DNA of 64,000 bases from an uncultured Elusimicrobia bacterium (GTDB lineage: Bacteria; Elusimicrobiota; Elusimicrobia; Elusimicrobiales; Elusimicrobiaceae). This document shows positions 38,926-48,855 of this stretch, one piece after another (within the stretch, counting starts at the first letter, position 1; every line of letters begins with the position of its first letter). Position numbers and translations under genes: made by a program. Location of the stretch: the NCBI GenBank assembly GCA_945913025.1, contig CAMECJ010000003.1, positions 1 through 64,000 of the forward strand, given 5' to 3'. Below the pieces are notes generated by a model. It saw nothing but the letters and a program-made list of their open reading frames with translations. It did not search any database and was not told the DNA's origin.

Positions 38926-38957
38926 AAAAAACCTCGGGAAAATTCCCGAGGTTTTTT
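38926..38957. terminator. Bidirectional terminator
   Basis: AAAAAACCTCGGGAA-aa-TTCCCGAGGTTTTTT. Confidence 0.85.
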
Positions 38958-39429
38958 AATTGAGTGAAAACGCTTTATAATCCCCGGTCATCAGCGAATA
39001 ATCTTCCGGAATTTCGCTCGTTCCCAGCGACCGGCAAACGGACATCGCTTTTTCGTCCGACGACTGAGCTACGCACAAATACCTTCCGGCATAGGACGTA
39101 TTCGTGTTCAAGTCGCGCAAAAAGAAACGGTAGTGCAAGGTGCTGTTATCCCGTTTGACACGGATATTTTCCGTCGTAAAATCCAAATCAAACGCCCAGC
39201 CTTTTATTTGGGGCTGCGTTTCGCCCAACTCATCCCAGTCATCTGTATACCGCCCGTTAGATAAAAAGAACAATTCCTCCGCTTCCACTAAATGTTTCCC
39301 CAGAATAAACGCCTGCGTGGCGCGGGATTTTTCCACCGCCGTTTCGTATTGCGGCACCGCCACCGCCGCCAAAATACCGATAATCAACACCACTACTAAT
39401 AATTCAATCAGCGTAAAACCTGTTTTCAT
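38956..39429 (-). CDS. Type IV pilin-like prepilin
   Basis: MKTGFTLIELLVVVLIIGILAAVAVPQYETAVEKSRATQAFILGKHLVEAEELFFLSNGRY. Confidence 0.92.
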   Translation of the reverse strand: MKTGFTLIELLVVVLIIGILAAVAVPQYETAVEKSRATQAFILGKHLVEAEELFFLSNGRYTDDWDELGETQPQIKGWAFDLDFTTENIRVKRDNSTLHYRFFLRDLNTNTSYAGRYLCVAQSSDEKAMSVCRSLGTSEIPEDYSLMTGDYKAFSLN

Positions 39430-39596
39430 ACAGCTCCCAAACTGCTTGTTTGTTAAGGATATTTACATTTATACCACTTCCGAACTGAAAAATCAATTCA
39501 TTTTTCCCTTTTCATTTTTTAAATGCTACAATATAATTGGGTTAAAAGATTAAAAAGGAATATTACCAATTAAACAGGGGAGGGGAGAATAATATT

Positions 39597-40472
39597 ATGA
39601 CACAAAATTTATCTTCGTCCGCGTTGGTTCATCCGCAAGTCAAAGATGCCAATGCGGAGGCGGACATTCCGTCCGGATACGGAAAAACGGAAAGCTTTTT
39701 GCTGCCTAAAGATCCGGCTTGGCTGTTCTTGTTTTGGGAAATTACCTCAAGCACGCTGGAATGCGTAAGAAGCCAATACGGACAAGAAACGCTTGAAAAA
39801 GCGCGCACGATTATTCGCCTGCATGACGTCACGGATGTAGCCCTCTTTGACGGGACGAACTCCGTGCGCTTCTACGATATGCCGGTTATTTTTGAAGCCC
39901 GCAGCTGGTACATTAACGCCCCTGAATCGGGCCGCACTTATTTGGCCGATTTGGGATATCTGACCGAGGACGGACGTTTCATTTTAATTACCCGCAGCAA
40001 CATTACCTCCGTGCCGTCCGGCCGCATTTCCAATGTAGTCGATGACAAATGGATGATTGTGGAAGGAGATTTTCAGAAACTCTTACAACTCTCCGGCGCG
40101 GATTATATTGGTTTAGGTTCCAGCGAACGGATGCAGGTTCTCGGCGAGCGTTGGAAACTGACAGAACTGACCAATTCCGGCGCGCCCAGCTCGTGGAGTT
40201 CTTTTAAACTACACTTGGACAGCGTTAAAACCGAAGAGGACGAGGACATCTGGCTCAAAGCGGATTGCGAAATCATCATCTACGGTTCCGCCTCCAAAAA
40301 CGCCGTTGTAACCATCAACGGGCAGGAAATTGAACTTAAAGAAGGCAAATTCTCCATCCGCCAGCATTTACCCACCGGCAGCGTGGTAGATTTGCCTATT
40401 AAAGCGCGCAACGCCAAAGGCGACAAAACGCGCCAAGTCACCATTAAAGCTCTGCGCGAGCAAGGAAAGTAA
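39597..40472 (+). CDS. DUF4912 domain-containing protein
   Basis: IPSGYGKTESFLLPKDPAWLFLFWEIT and following conserved region; adjacent to GH57. Confidence 0.85.
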   Translation: MTQNLSSSALVHPQVKDANAEADIPSGYGKTESFLLPKDPAWLFLFWEITSSTLECVRSQYGQETLEKARTIIRLHDVTDVALFDGTNSVRFYDMPVIFEARSWYINAPESGRTYLADLGYLTEDGRFILITRSNITSVPSGRISNVVDDKWMIVEGDFQKLLQLSGADYIGLGSSERMQVLGERWKLTELTNSGAPSSWSSFKLHLDSVKTEEDEDIWLKADCEIIIYGSASKNAVVTINGQEIELKEGKFSIRQHLPTGSVVDLPIKARNAKGDKTRQVTIKALREQGK

Positions 40473-40473
40473 T

Positions 40474-42096
40474 ATGGGAGAAGAAAAAGGATATCTCGCG
40501 CTTGTACTGCACGCGCATTTACCGTTTATCAAACATCCGGAATATCCGGACTTTTTGGAAGAGGACTGGTTCTATGAAGCCATGGTGGAAACGTATATTC
40601 CGCTGTTAAACGTATTCGAAAACCTGACCGAAGAAGGCACCGATTTCCGCCTGACCATGACCCTTACGCCGCCGCTGTGCAATATGATGGAGGATCCGCT
40701 TCTTATCGAACGCTTCCGCCATTATTTAAACCAACGCGTGGAATTGTCGCAAAAAGAGCTCAACCGCACGCAGGGCACCGAGTTTGAAGGCGTGGCGCGG
40801 ATGTACTTTAATAAATTCCGCCGCTACCAGGATTTGTTCGAACACCGCTACCACGGACACGTACTGCAGGGATTTAAAAAATTCCAAGATATGGGAAAGC
40901 TGGAAATCATTACCTGCTGCGCCACCCACGGCTACCTGCCGCTAATGGTACATAAAGAAAGCGTCAACGCACAAATCAAAATTGCCGCCAACGACTACCG
41001 CAGCCGTTTCGGCCGCAGCCCGCGCGGCATTTGGCTGGCCGAATGTGCTTACAATCCGGGCGACGACAAATTCCTGCGCGACGAAGGGATCCGCTTCTTC
41101 TTTACCGAATCGCACGGCATTTTACACGGCACCCCGCGCCCGAAATACGGCATCTATGCCCCCGTGTACTGCCCGCAGACGGGCGTAGCCGCTTTTGCGC
41201 GTGATATGGAATCGGCCCAGCAGGTATGGAGCGCCGAAGCCGGCTACCCTGGCGACGCCCGCTACCGCGAATTTTACCGCGACCTGGGATACGACCTCGA
41301 CTACGATTATATTAAACCCTACCTTCACTCCGACGGCGTACGCCGCAATATCGGGATGAAATACCATAAAATTACCGGAAAAGTGGCGTTAAACCAAAAG
41401 CAAGCATACGACCCGTACGCCGCGCGCGAAGTGGCCGCCCAGCACGCCGGCAATTTTATGTTCAACCGACAGAAACAGATTGAATACTTAAGCACGGTAA
41501 TTGACCGCAAGCCGCTTGTCGTGTCTATGTACGACGCGGAACTATACGGCCACTGGTGGTACGAGGGGATTGATTTCCTGGAATATCTGTTCAAAAAAAT
41601 CTATTACGACCAAAAAGATATCAAACTCATTACCCCGAGCGAATACTTGGAAATGTACCCTGAAAACCAAGCGGTACAGCCGTCTATGTCCTCGTGGGGA
41701 GACAAAGGATACCACGACGTGTGGCTTAACTCCGGAAACGACTGGATTTACCGCCACCTTATTAAATCCGCCGAGCGGATGATGGAGCTTGCCAACAAGT
41801 TCCCCCATGCGGACGGGCTTCTGCGCCGTGCACTCAACCAGTTGGCGCGTGAACTGGTGCTGATGCAGTCCTCCGACTGGGCCTTCTTGATGACCACCGG
41901 AACGGCCAAGGAATACTCCACCAAGCGCACCAAGGATCACGTCAAACGCTTTAACGAGCTTTACGAGCAAATCCAAGGCAACCGCATTAACGAGGGCTAT
42001 GTCTACGACCTGGAACAAAAAGATTCTATCTTCCAGCAAATAGACTATAACGTCTATTCATCCGCGGCAAAAGAAGCCGTATTGAAGAAATACTAA
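40474..42096 (+). CDS. GH57 family 1,4-alpha-glucan branching enzyme-like protein
   Basis: GYLALVLHAHLPFIKHPEY, GIWLAECAYNPGDDKFLRDEGIRFFFTESHGI, VVSMYDAELYGHWWYEGIDFLEYLF. Confidence 0.94.
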   Translation: MGEEKGYLALVLHAHLPFIKHPEYPDFLEEDWFYEAMVETYIPLLNVFENLTEEGTDFRLTMTLTPPLCNMMEDPLLIERFRHYLNQRVELSQKELNRTQGTEFEGVARMYFNKFRRYQDLFEHRYHGHVLQGFKKFQDMGKLEIITCCATHGYLPLMVHKESVNAQIKIAANDYRSRFGRSPRGIWLAECAYNPGDDKFLRDEGIRFFFTESHGILHGTPRPKYGIYAPVYCPQTGVAAFARDMESAQQVWSAEAGYPGDARYREFYRDLGYDLDYDYIKPYLHSDGVRRNIGMKYHKITGKVALNQKQAYDPYAAREVAAQHAGNFMFNRQKQIEYLSTVIDRKPLVVSMYDAELYGHWWYEGIDFLEYLFKKIYYDQKDIKLITPSEYLEMYPENQAVQPSMSSWGDKGYHDVWLNSGNDWIYRHLIKSAERMMELANKFPHADGLLRRALNQLARELVLMQSSDWAFLMTTGTAKEYSTKRTKDHVKRFNELYEQIQGNRINEGYVYDLEQKDSIFQQIDYNVYSSAAKEAVLKKY

Positions 42097-42112
42097 TTTT
42101 CTTCTTAAACCA

Positions 42113-42139
42113 ACGGGCCCCAAAAGGGCCCGTTTTTTT
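42113..42139 (+). terminator. Rho-independent terminator
   Basis: CGGGCCC-caaaa-GGGCCCGTTTTTTT. Confidence 0.85.
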
Positions 42140-42231
42140 GTTCTCCCCCACCCCGCGAAAGCCAAAAGACCTATGCGCGCATAGGCCCAAAGGCCCTGTT
42201 ACCAAACAAAATCTTTTTCTATACTTTTTAT

Positions 42232-43476
42232 ATGAAAAGACCGATTTTGCTATTATCTATCATCTTGCTGACGCTGCCTGCCTATGCACAAATAAAAGGG
42301 CTATCAAGAGGAGCGGGAATATTATCTACAGTCCCCGAACAGATATCCCAACAGGTATCCCGCGATCTCTCTGCCGCTTCGCGCAACGCCTATGTATTGA
42401 CACTGGGACTTTCCAATTCCCCCGCCAAATATATTTTAAACCAACGTTTCCAGTTCCAACGCGAATACGCCCGCGCCGTTGACTTATACCAAAGCTTGCA
42501 GAGTCCAAGTGCTCTCTCCAAAAACCTGCGGGACCAAATACAGGAAAACATCATTAATAATACACTGAGAATGTCCCTCTTAGACAATTTGGACAAGGGC
42601 TTCGTTTCCGGTATGACCCGAGATTTGGAAGAATACTTTAATCTTACGTCTCAAATGCCGGTCTTTTCCACCAGTGCCGCCCCTGGTGAATCGTTTGCTA
42701 TCTCGGCCCGGAGCTACTTAATGCACCATCCGCATAAACCTTCCTGGCCGCTGCGCGAAGTGATTAAATTTGGCGGAATGCGCACTATTAGATCAGAACT
42801 ATCTATGGACGGCGTCTCTCCGCAACAGGCAGCTCTTGCACACAACCTCAATGAGGACGAAGCTAAACAACTGTTCGCACTGTACGAACGAGCAGATATA
42901 TTAAACGCCAAAATCAAAGATTTTATCGCCAAAGACACCCCCACCCAACAGGAATATGAAGACGTGCTGGTTACGCTGCGGCAAATGAGTGATTTGTACG
43001 AAGAATTACTGGTTTTTGCTGAAAACAGCACTTCTGTAAGAACCACCGTGGAAATTTATCAAAACCTGCTCACGGATATGGAAGCATTCGTTGCCGAATA
43101 CCACCGCGCGCCGACGTGGCAAAACCCGCTAGAACGGCCGTTGTACAATTTATTTGGACCATTGGTGTTTAACAACCAAGTCAACATGTTTGAAGAAATG
43201 GTCCCCATTATGACACGACTCTACGAACTGACGGAAATGTATCCGACAAAAAGATTGACAGAACAAGAAACGTTAGAAGCCATACAAAAGTTTAGGGGAA
43301 AACACGGATTTTTCCCCCGCTCCGTCAAAACCCGGGATTTCTTTGACATCCGCCAAGACGAACCTATGCTGTTTGAAGCCATATCCTACTGGAAACAGAA
43401 CAGCAATAAATTCGCCGGAGAGCTCAACCAGTTGATGTTCCCGAACGAAGAAAATTTATTTCCGCCGTTTTTTTAA
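42232..43476 (+). CDS. Secreted hypothetical protein
   Basis: Signal peptide MKRPILLLSIILLTLPAYAQ; no recognised domain; promoter and RBS context. Confidence 0.75.
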   Translation: MKRPILLLSIILLTLPAYAQIKGLSRGAGILSTVPEQISQQVSRDLSAASRNAYVLTLGLSNSPAKYILNQRFQFQREYARAVDLYQSLQSPSALSKNLRDQIQENIINNTLRMSLLDNLDKGFVSGMTRDLEEYFNLTSQMPVFSTSAAPGESFAISARSYLMHHPHKPSWPLREVIKFGGMRTIRSELSMDGVSPQQAALAHNLNEDEAKQLFALYERADILNAKIKDFIAKDTPTQQEYEDVLVTLRQMSDLYEELLVFAENSTSVRTTVEIYQNLLTDMEAFVAEYHRAPTWQNPLERPLYNLFGPLVFNNQVNMFEEMVPIMTRLYELTEMYPTKRLTEQETLEAIQKFRGKHGFFPRSVKTRDFFDIRQDEPMLFEAISYWKQNSNKFAGELNQLMFPNEENLFPPFF

Positions 43477-43492
43477 ACTCAAACTTGCAAAT

Positions 43493-43527
43493 AAAAAAAT
43501 CCACGGTGTCCGAACCGTGGATTTTTT
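43493..43527. terminator. Bidirectional terminator
   Basis: AAAAAATCCACGGT-gtccga-ACCGTGGATTTTTT. Confidence 0.85.
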
Positions 43528-43540
43528 ATATTCAAAATAT

Positions 43541-44014
43541 TTATTTATATTCCAACTTAACCAACTTATATGTTTTGGGTCCGCGCGGCAGCCGGGCTTC
43601 AAACGTATCGCCTTCTTTCTTGCCCAGCACGCCATTGGCCAGCGGAGACTGAACGGACAAAAGCCCTTTTTCCGGATTGGCTTCCATAGATCCTACCAAC
43701 GTATAGGTAAACTCAAGGCCCGAGTCCACATCCTGGAACGTAACGGTAGCGCCAATACGCGCTTCGCTTTTATCCACGGTCAAATCGTCGGTAATTTGGG
43801 CATTTCTAAGGCGAGATTCCAACTCCTGGATACGAATCAGCGTTTCGGCCTGTTTTTCTTTGGCGGCGTGATATTCGGCGTTTTCCTTCAAATCTCCTTG
43901 CGCGGCGGCTTCGCCGATTTCGTTAGAAAGCTGTGCTTTTAATTCTTTTAAATCTTTCAGCTCATTCACAAGAGCTTCGTATTTTTTACGGCTGACATAA
44001 AAAGCTTCTGGCAT
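43541..44014 (-). CDS. greA: Transcription elongation factor GreA
   Basis: AAAQGDLKENAEYHAAKEKQ; C-terminal SPLANGVLGKKEGDTFEARLPRGPKTYKLVKLEY. Confidence 0.95.
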   Translation of the reverse strand: MPEAFYVSRKKYEALVNELKDLKELKAQLSNEIGEAAAQGDLKENAEYHAAKEKQAETLIRIQELESRLRNAQITDDLTVDKSEARIGATVTFQDVDSGLEFTYTLVGSMEANPEKGLLSVQSPLANGVLGKKEGDTFEARLPRGPKTYKLVKLEYK

Positions 44015-44107
44015 ATTTTAACTCCTTATCTTTAATTTTAGTGTACAATTTATGCACCTTTATTTCAATGTTTCCACTTGAAAAAAATTTATTATATAAT
44101 TCAGTAA

Positions 44108-44884
44108 ATGAAAAAACTTTTTTCCGCGCTTCTCATTTTATTGTGTTGTCTGTCCGCCCAAGCGGAAAACGACCATGTCCGCATTGCGCGCGACAACGCG
44201 CCTGCCGTGGTGGCCGTAAACACGGTCCGCAAAGACGGCTCCACTTTTACCGGTACGGGCTTTGTGCTGACCCCCGACGGGCTGATTGCCACCACCCGCC
44301 ACGTGTCAGACGATACGCTTTACATCAATATCACTTTCAATAACGGAGTGGTCTCCGGTGAAGCTGTTACCGTTCTAAGCGCGGGAGATGTGGATTTATC
44401 CTTGCTTAAAATACAAGCGTTAAACCTGCCTACCGTCCGGCTGGCTGATTCCGACAAAGTACAAACCGGCCAGCCGATTACCGTCATCGGCAATCCGCGC
44501 CGCCTGCAAAATACCGTAACAGCCGGACTAATCAGCCAAGTGCGAAAAAAATCAAACGGTGTTATATGGCATCAAATCAGCGCGCCCATTTCCCCCAGTT
44601 CCAGCGGCAGCCCCGTCTTTAATGCAGACGGGGAAGTTATTTCCATTGCTTTCGCCAGTTATTCAGGCAATAACAACCAAAACCTAAATTTTGCCGTCCC
44701 CTCCAACTACTTGGCTAAATTGGTGCAGCGGGCGGGATATTCCCTTCCCCAAAAAGACGCAGGGCCGCAAACGGCGCCTTCCGCTCAGACGAATAACGCA
44801 TTTATAGCCCACATCAAAAAAGCGTGGGTAATTTTAAAACGGCTGCTCCGCGTGGATAATCCCAAAGGGCCCACGGAAAAATAG
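44108..44884 (+). CDS. Secreted trypsin-like serine protease
   Basis: TGTGFVLTPDGLIATTRHVSDD, GDVDLSLLKI, SAPISPSSSGSPVFNADGEVISIA (GNSG-like SSSGSP). Confidence 0.88.
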   Translation: MKKLFSALLILLCCLSAQAENDHVRIARDNAPAVVAVNTVRKDGSTFTGTGFVLTPDGLIATTRHVSDDTLYINITFNNGVVSGEAVTVLSAGDVDLSLLKIQALNLPTVRLADSDKVQTGQPITVIGNPRRLQNTVTAGLISQVRKKSNGVIWHQISAPISPSSSGSPVFNADGEVISIAFASYSGNNNQNLNFAVPSNYLAKLVQRAGYSLPQKDAGPQTAPSAQTNNAFIAHIKKAWVILKRLLRVDNPKGPTEK

Positions 44885-44963
44885 GTCTTATTTCCCTTGA
44901 AAAAACCCGCACAAACGGGTAGACTATGTTTAGAGACGGATTTCAGCCTTTTACGGAGTATTT

Positions 44964-46913
44964 ATGAAAAAAGCTGTTAAAATTACTTTAACCGTTGGTA
45001 TTTGTGCAGTATGTTTATTTTTGTTGCTGCCGTTTTTGGAGACGCAAGCCCCCTCTAAACCGGATCCGGCCGCTGAGAAAAAAGCCGAGCCGCAGATTTT
45101 TACATCTAACCCGCTGACTGAGATTGTCGGCCGGATTGCGCGGTTCTTCGGCGCGCGTGAAAAAGCGAAATCCGTCCGAAACGCGCAAGGACACGTCTTG
45201 ACGGACGAACAAGCCGCCGAAATCTTCGGGGAACCGCAACATGATACCCTGTACGCCGCCGCCAGCGGGGCCGCGGCAGACGGATCTATGCAAACCGCCG
45301 CCGGTGCCGGTTCCGCCCTGAATGATTATCTTCAAAATGACGGCGAAGAATGGGTCCTCATCCGCCAAGAAGTACCGCAGGGAGCTTCACGCGGTATGCA
45401 CGAAATTAATGTTCGGGATAACGCCTACGACCGCTTTATCACACAGGAACGCCAGGCCCGTTTTACGCCTGTTATGCGTATTCCCGCCGTCAAAGGCGAA
45501 GTGCCTGATTCCCGTATAGCGCGTCTATTTAACCCGATAAAACGCTTTTTTGGTTTTGGCGAAGAGCCCGTGGCTTCCGGCGCGTTCCAAGGCACGGAAA
45601 TTGCCTCTGCCGCTGCCAGCCGGACTTCCGCTTCTTCCGCAATGGGCAAAAATAAAGAAAAAAGTTCTATACTGCCCAACGCTAACCCCGTAGACTGGGA
45701 AGGATTTAAAAATAATCCTTTTTCCTCGTTGGTAGCCGGCGGGAAAGAAGCCACCAAAGCACTGGCTGATATAATTTTTCCCAACTCAGCTCTACAGGAA
45801 ACTGCAGAAATGTTGGCAAACATTAAATTTCCCAACGCGGCACACGATCCGCAGCAACAACAGGAAAAAGCAAACTTTAAATTACAATGGCTGCAAGAAA
45901 AATACCAAGAAGTTAATGCAAAGTCCGCCGAAATTTTGGAGGAAAAAACATCCGCGACGTCAGAAAATACGCTGAGTGCCATCTTAACAAACTCCTGTCT
46001 CCCCGACACGCCTTCCGTCAAAAAAGCAAGCTGTGCCATGCCCAATGTCGAAGGAAACGCACAGTCCCAAAACCAACAAGTGGAAGAAATCAAGGATCTG
46101 AATAAACGTCGCTTCTACGAAAAAACGAATTTGAATCTTCCGCCCGCCGGAATTACTGTCGTTTTACACAAAACAGACCAACAAATCCCGACGTTGGAAG
46201 AAATTGCCCAAGCGAATCAAGAAGATCCGAATAAGCCCGTTGAAATTCCGCTTGAGAAACAACAGGCCGTGGCAATGTACCATTATATGCAGCAGCAATG
46301 CCCCGATTGCTATTGGGTAGCCACGGGCAAAGGCACCGCACAAGAACTGCAACAAACCGTGGAAGCCGCCGGCCTTTCTATGAAAGGAGATCCGTTAAAC
46401 CGCCACCAACAGTACATTGACGGTTTTATCGAAGAACAAAAACAAAAGGGGGTAACTGATGACGAAACATTAAACCAGTTAAAAGATCTGCTGGAAAACA
46501 ATCAAACGCCTTATACGGCATACACCAAAGAGGATTTACAACAGTTATATTCCCAAACATTTGATTTAATGTTGGAAAAAGCCCAGCCGGAAAACGCTTC
46601 TGTTCCTTTCTTTGTGCAAGCCAACAGCGCTTACGACTATTATAACGAAACCGGAAGACGGCATCCTATGTTCTACGGGAACGGAAGTGCCACCAATGAC
46701 GGAACCCTGCAGGCGCGCTCTGCTGCGCTCACGGACGAGGTAGCGGATTATATCAACTCGTGGCGGCCGATTCTTCAAGAAATCAAACAGGAAGCGGCCC
46801 AAGAAGGCATCACGGATTTAGCTGCGCCGCAAGTACAAAAAATGCTGCAAGACTATCTTCGGCAAAAAAAAGATTTTGACGCCAACAATGAATTGGGGAA
46901 AACCCAAAAATAA
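44964..46913 (+). CDS. Membrane-anchored hypothetical protein
   Basis: N-terminal TM segment ITLTVGICAVCLFLLLPFL followed by long low-complexity/coiled region; no recognised domain. Confidence 0.75.
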   Translation: MKKAVKITLTVGICAVCLFLLLPFLETQAPSKPDPAAEKKAEPQIFTSNPLTEIVGRIARFFGAREKAKSVRNAQGHVLTDEQAAEIFGEPQHDTLYAAASGAAADGSMQTAAGAGSALNDYLQNDGEEWVLIRQEVPQGASRGMHEINVRDNAYDRFITQERQARFTPVMRIPAVKGEVPDSRIARLFNPIKRFFGFGEEPVASGAFQGTEIASAAASRTSASSAMGKNKEKSSILPNANPVDWEGFKNNPFSSLVAGGKEATKALADIIFPNSALQETAEMLANIKFPNAAHDPQQQQEKANFKLQWLQEKYQEVNAKSAEILEEKTSATSENTLSAILTNSCLPDTPSVKKASCAMPNVEGNAQSQNQQVEEIKDLNKRRFYEKTNLNLPPAGITVVLHKTDQQIPTLEEIAQANQEDPNKPVEIPLEKQQAVAMYHYMQQQCPDCYWVATGKGTAQELQQTVEAAGLSMKGDPLNRHQQYIDGFIEEQKQKGVTDDETLNQLKDLLENNQTPYTAYTKEDLQQLYSQTFDLMLEKAQPENASVPFFVQANSAYDYYNETGRRHPMFYGNGSATNDGTLQARSAALTDEVADYINSWRPILQEIKQEAAQEGITDLAAPQVQKMLQDYLRQKKDFDANNELGKTQK

Positions 46914-46930
46914 GTCTTTTTACCTCTTCC

Positions 46931-46961
46931 GCAGGGCCCTTTTTAACGGGCCCTGTTTTTT
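46931..46961 (+). terminator. Rho-independent terminator
   Basis: CAGGGCCC-ttttta-acGGGCCCTGTTTTTT. Confidence 0.8.
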
Positions 46962-47067
46962 GGTATCGCAAACCTGTTTTCTTTCTTTCCAAAAACGGGT
47001 ATAATCTGTATAGGAGTTTCTATACGCGCGTAACTGCGCCAAACTTGAAAAATAAGGAGCAAAGTTT

Positions 47068-47622
47068 ATGAAAAAACTGCTCAGTCTGCTGCTGATTTCT
47101 TCTTTCGTTTTACTGGCGGGGTGCCATTTTAAAAAACAATCCCCCTATAACCGTACCGACGATAAACAAGACTACGAACGGCTGCTTAACACCCACGTGT
47201 TTGCCGCGTGCTTAAACATCGGCAAACCCTACGCCACATATTCGTTGGCTAACCTGAATAAACGCCCGTCAAGCAATCATCCGTATTATAAAATTACATT
47301 CGTCAACGGCCCGTGCAAAGGCCAAACGATGTGGACCAAACACGTTTTGGTAAAAACGGCTCCCGTAGGGGCGGAATATCTGCCCAAAGGTACCGTACTG
47401 CTGCGCAATTACTGGAACCCCAAAGAACCGTATAACCAAGAAAAAGTAGATTCTTGGCACATCGGCATTGTGGCGGATTCCTCCCGCGCCGACAAAGGAA
47501 TCGTAGATTTGGAATTCCCGCGCGACAGCCACGATTTTATGCCCGCGCGCGAAGGGGTTTACTTACACAATGTACGCTATATTACCAAACCGGAAATAAA
47601 AGACGTACGCACATTTCTGTAA
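47068..47622 (+). CDS. Lipoprotein of unknown function
   Basis: Lipobox LLISSFVLLAGC. Confidence 0.75.
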   Translation: MKKLLSLLLISSFVLLAGCHFKKQSPYNRTDDKQDYERLLNTHVFAACLNIGKPYATYSLANLNKRPSSNHPYYKITFVNGPCKGQTMWTKHVLVKTAPVGAEYLPKGTVLLRNYWNPKEPYNQEKVDSWHIGIVADSSRADKGIVDLEFPRDSHDFMPAREGVYLHNVRYITKPEIKDVRTFL

Positions 47623-47637
47623 TTTGAAGGAGTGATT

Positions 47638-48369
47638 ATGAAATTAAAAAAATTTACTGTTTTATTCGCTTGCCTGATGCTGACAGCCCCCGTATTTGCG
47701 GCTCAAGGCGACCCCATCAGCCTGGAAACAACCCTTATCGACGTTCCTACCGCCGAAACGCTGGACCGTTACCAAGCGTCTTTCCTTACCCGCGCGTATG
47801 ACCACGGAACGGTTATGGAAAGCATTGATTTCGGCGTTTTCCCGCGGATTAACTTAGGCGTTTCCGTTGCCGTACACGAACTTTTGGGTTCGTCCTCTTC
47901 CGTGCGCGTGTTGGATCCGGATTTCCAAGCCAAGTGGAAAATTTACGACGGCAGTCTCTATCTGCCCGCCATTGCCGTCGGCTACGACGGCCGACGCTAT
48001 GGTTACGGCTACGACACAAAACGTAATTATACCAAAACGAAAGATTATCTCGACGACCGAAAGGGCGGATATGTGACGTTGTCTCGCGAAATTGTTGTCC
48101 CCGGATTAAATGCAACTGCAGGCGTAAATCTGTCCGATTTTGATTTTGATGATCTGTATATGTTTACCGGTCTTTTCTACCACCTGGCTGAACAAGCGTC
48201 CCTGACAGCGGAATGGGATAACATCCGCAACATTCGCGATTCGCGTTTAAATTTGGGCGTGCGTTTTTATCTGCACCCGTCTTTGGCACTTGACGGAGCT
48301 GTGCGCCGTATCGGCCGCGGGGACGAAAGCGAACGCGTGCTGCAAATCCGGTACGTAACCAATTTCTAA
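47638..48369 (+). CDS. Secreted beta-barrel-like protein (YjbH-like)
   Basis: Signal peptide; ETTLIDVPTAETLDRYQASFLTRAYDHGTVMESIDFGVFPRINLGVSVAVHELLGS...LPAIAVGYDGR pattern. Confidence 0.65.
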   Translation: MKLKKFTVLFACLMLTAPVFAAQGDPISLETTLIDVPTAETLDRYQASFLTRAYDHGTVMESIDFGVFPRINLGVSVAVHELLGSSSSVRVLDPDFQAKWKIYDGSLYLPAIAVGYDGRRYGYGYDTKRNYTKTKDYLDDRKGGYVTLSREIVVPGLNATAGVNLSDFDFDDLYMFTGLFYHLAEQASLTAEWDNIRNIRDSRLNLGVRFYLHPSLALDGAVRRIGRGDESERVLQIRYVTNF

Positions 48370-48378
48370 GGCGCTCCT

Positions 48379-48837
48379 ATGAACCAAACCAATCCACAGC
48401 CCCAAACGCAGTTTAAACGCCGCACGATTTTTATCAAAAAGAATCAACAGCTGCGCTATATGCTGATGATTATCTTAAGTGTATTGTCCGGCTTGGCGAT
48501 TATGACGCTTGAACTTACCGCCACACTAAACGATTTGTTCGACGCTTACCCCGTTCTCGTCCAGCCGATCTACGACCAGTTCATCCCCATCGCCGCCGGT
48601 TTCTTCTATAAAATAGCGATCTATGTGCTGTTTGTGGTGCTTATTTCGGCCATTTTATCACATAAAATGGCCGGTCCGGTCTACCATTTCGAACGCGTGT
48701 GCAAAGCGATCACCAAAGGAGACTATTCCCAGCGCGTACACTTGCGCAAAGGCGACCAGCTGACAGATTTGCAAGAAGAATTTAATAAAATGATGGACCG
48801 CATTGAAGCGGAAATAAATAAAAACAAACCGTCTTAA
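48379..48837 (+). CDS. Two-TM protein with HAMP domain and no recognised output domain
   Basis: TM segments plus HKMAGPVYHFERVCKAITKGDYSQRVHLRKGDQLTDLQEEFNKMMDRIEAEI. Confidence 0.8.
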   Translation: MNQTNPQPQTQFKRRTIFIKKNQQLRYMLMIILSVLSGLAIMTLELTATLNDLFDAYPVLVQPIYDQFIPIAAGFFYKIAIYVLFVVLISAILSHKMAGPVYHFERVCKAITKGDYSQRVHLRKGDQLTDLQEEFNKMMDRIEAEINKNKPS

Positions 48838-48855
48838 ACGGCAAACGGGGGTCTT

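Noticed and set aside
44895-44925. AACCCGcacaaaCGGGT as terminator of the protease gene
   Set aside because: Short stem without a clear T-tract; too weak to call.
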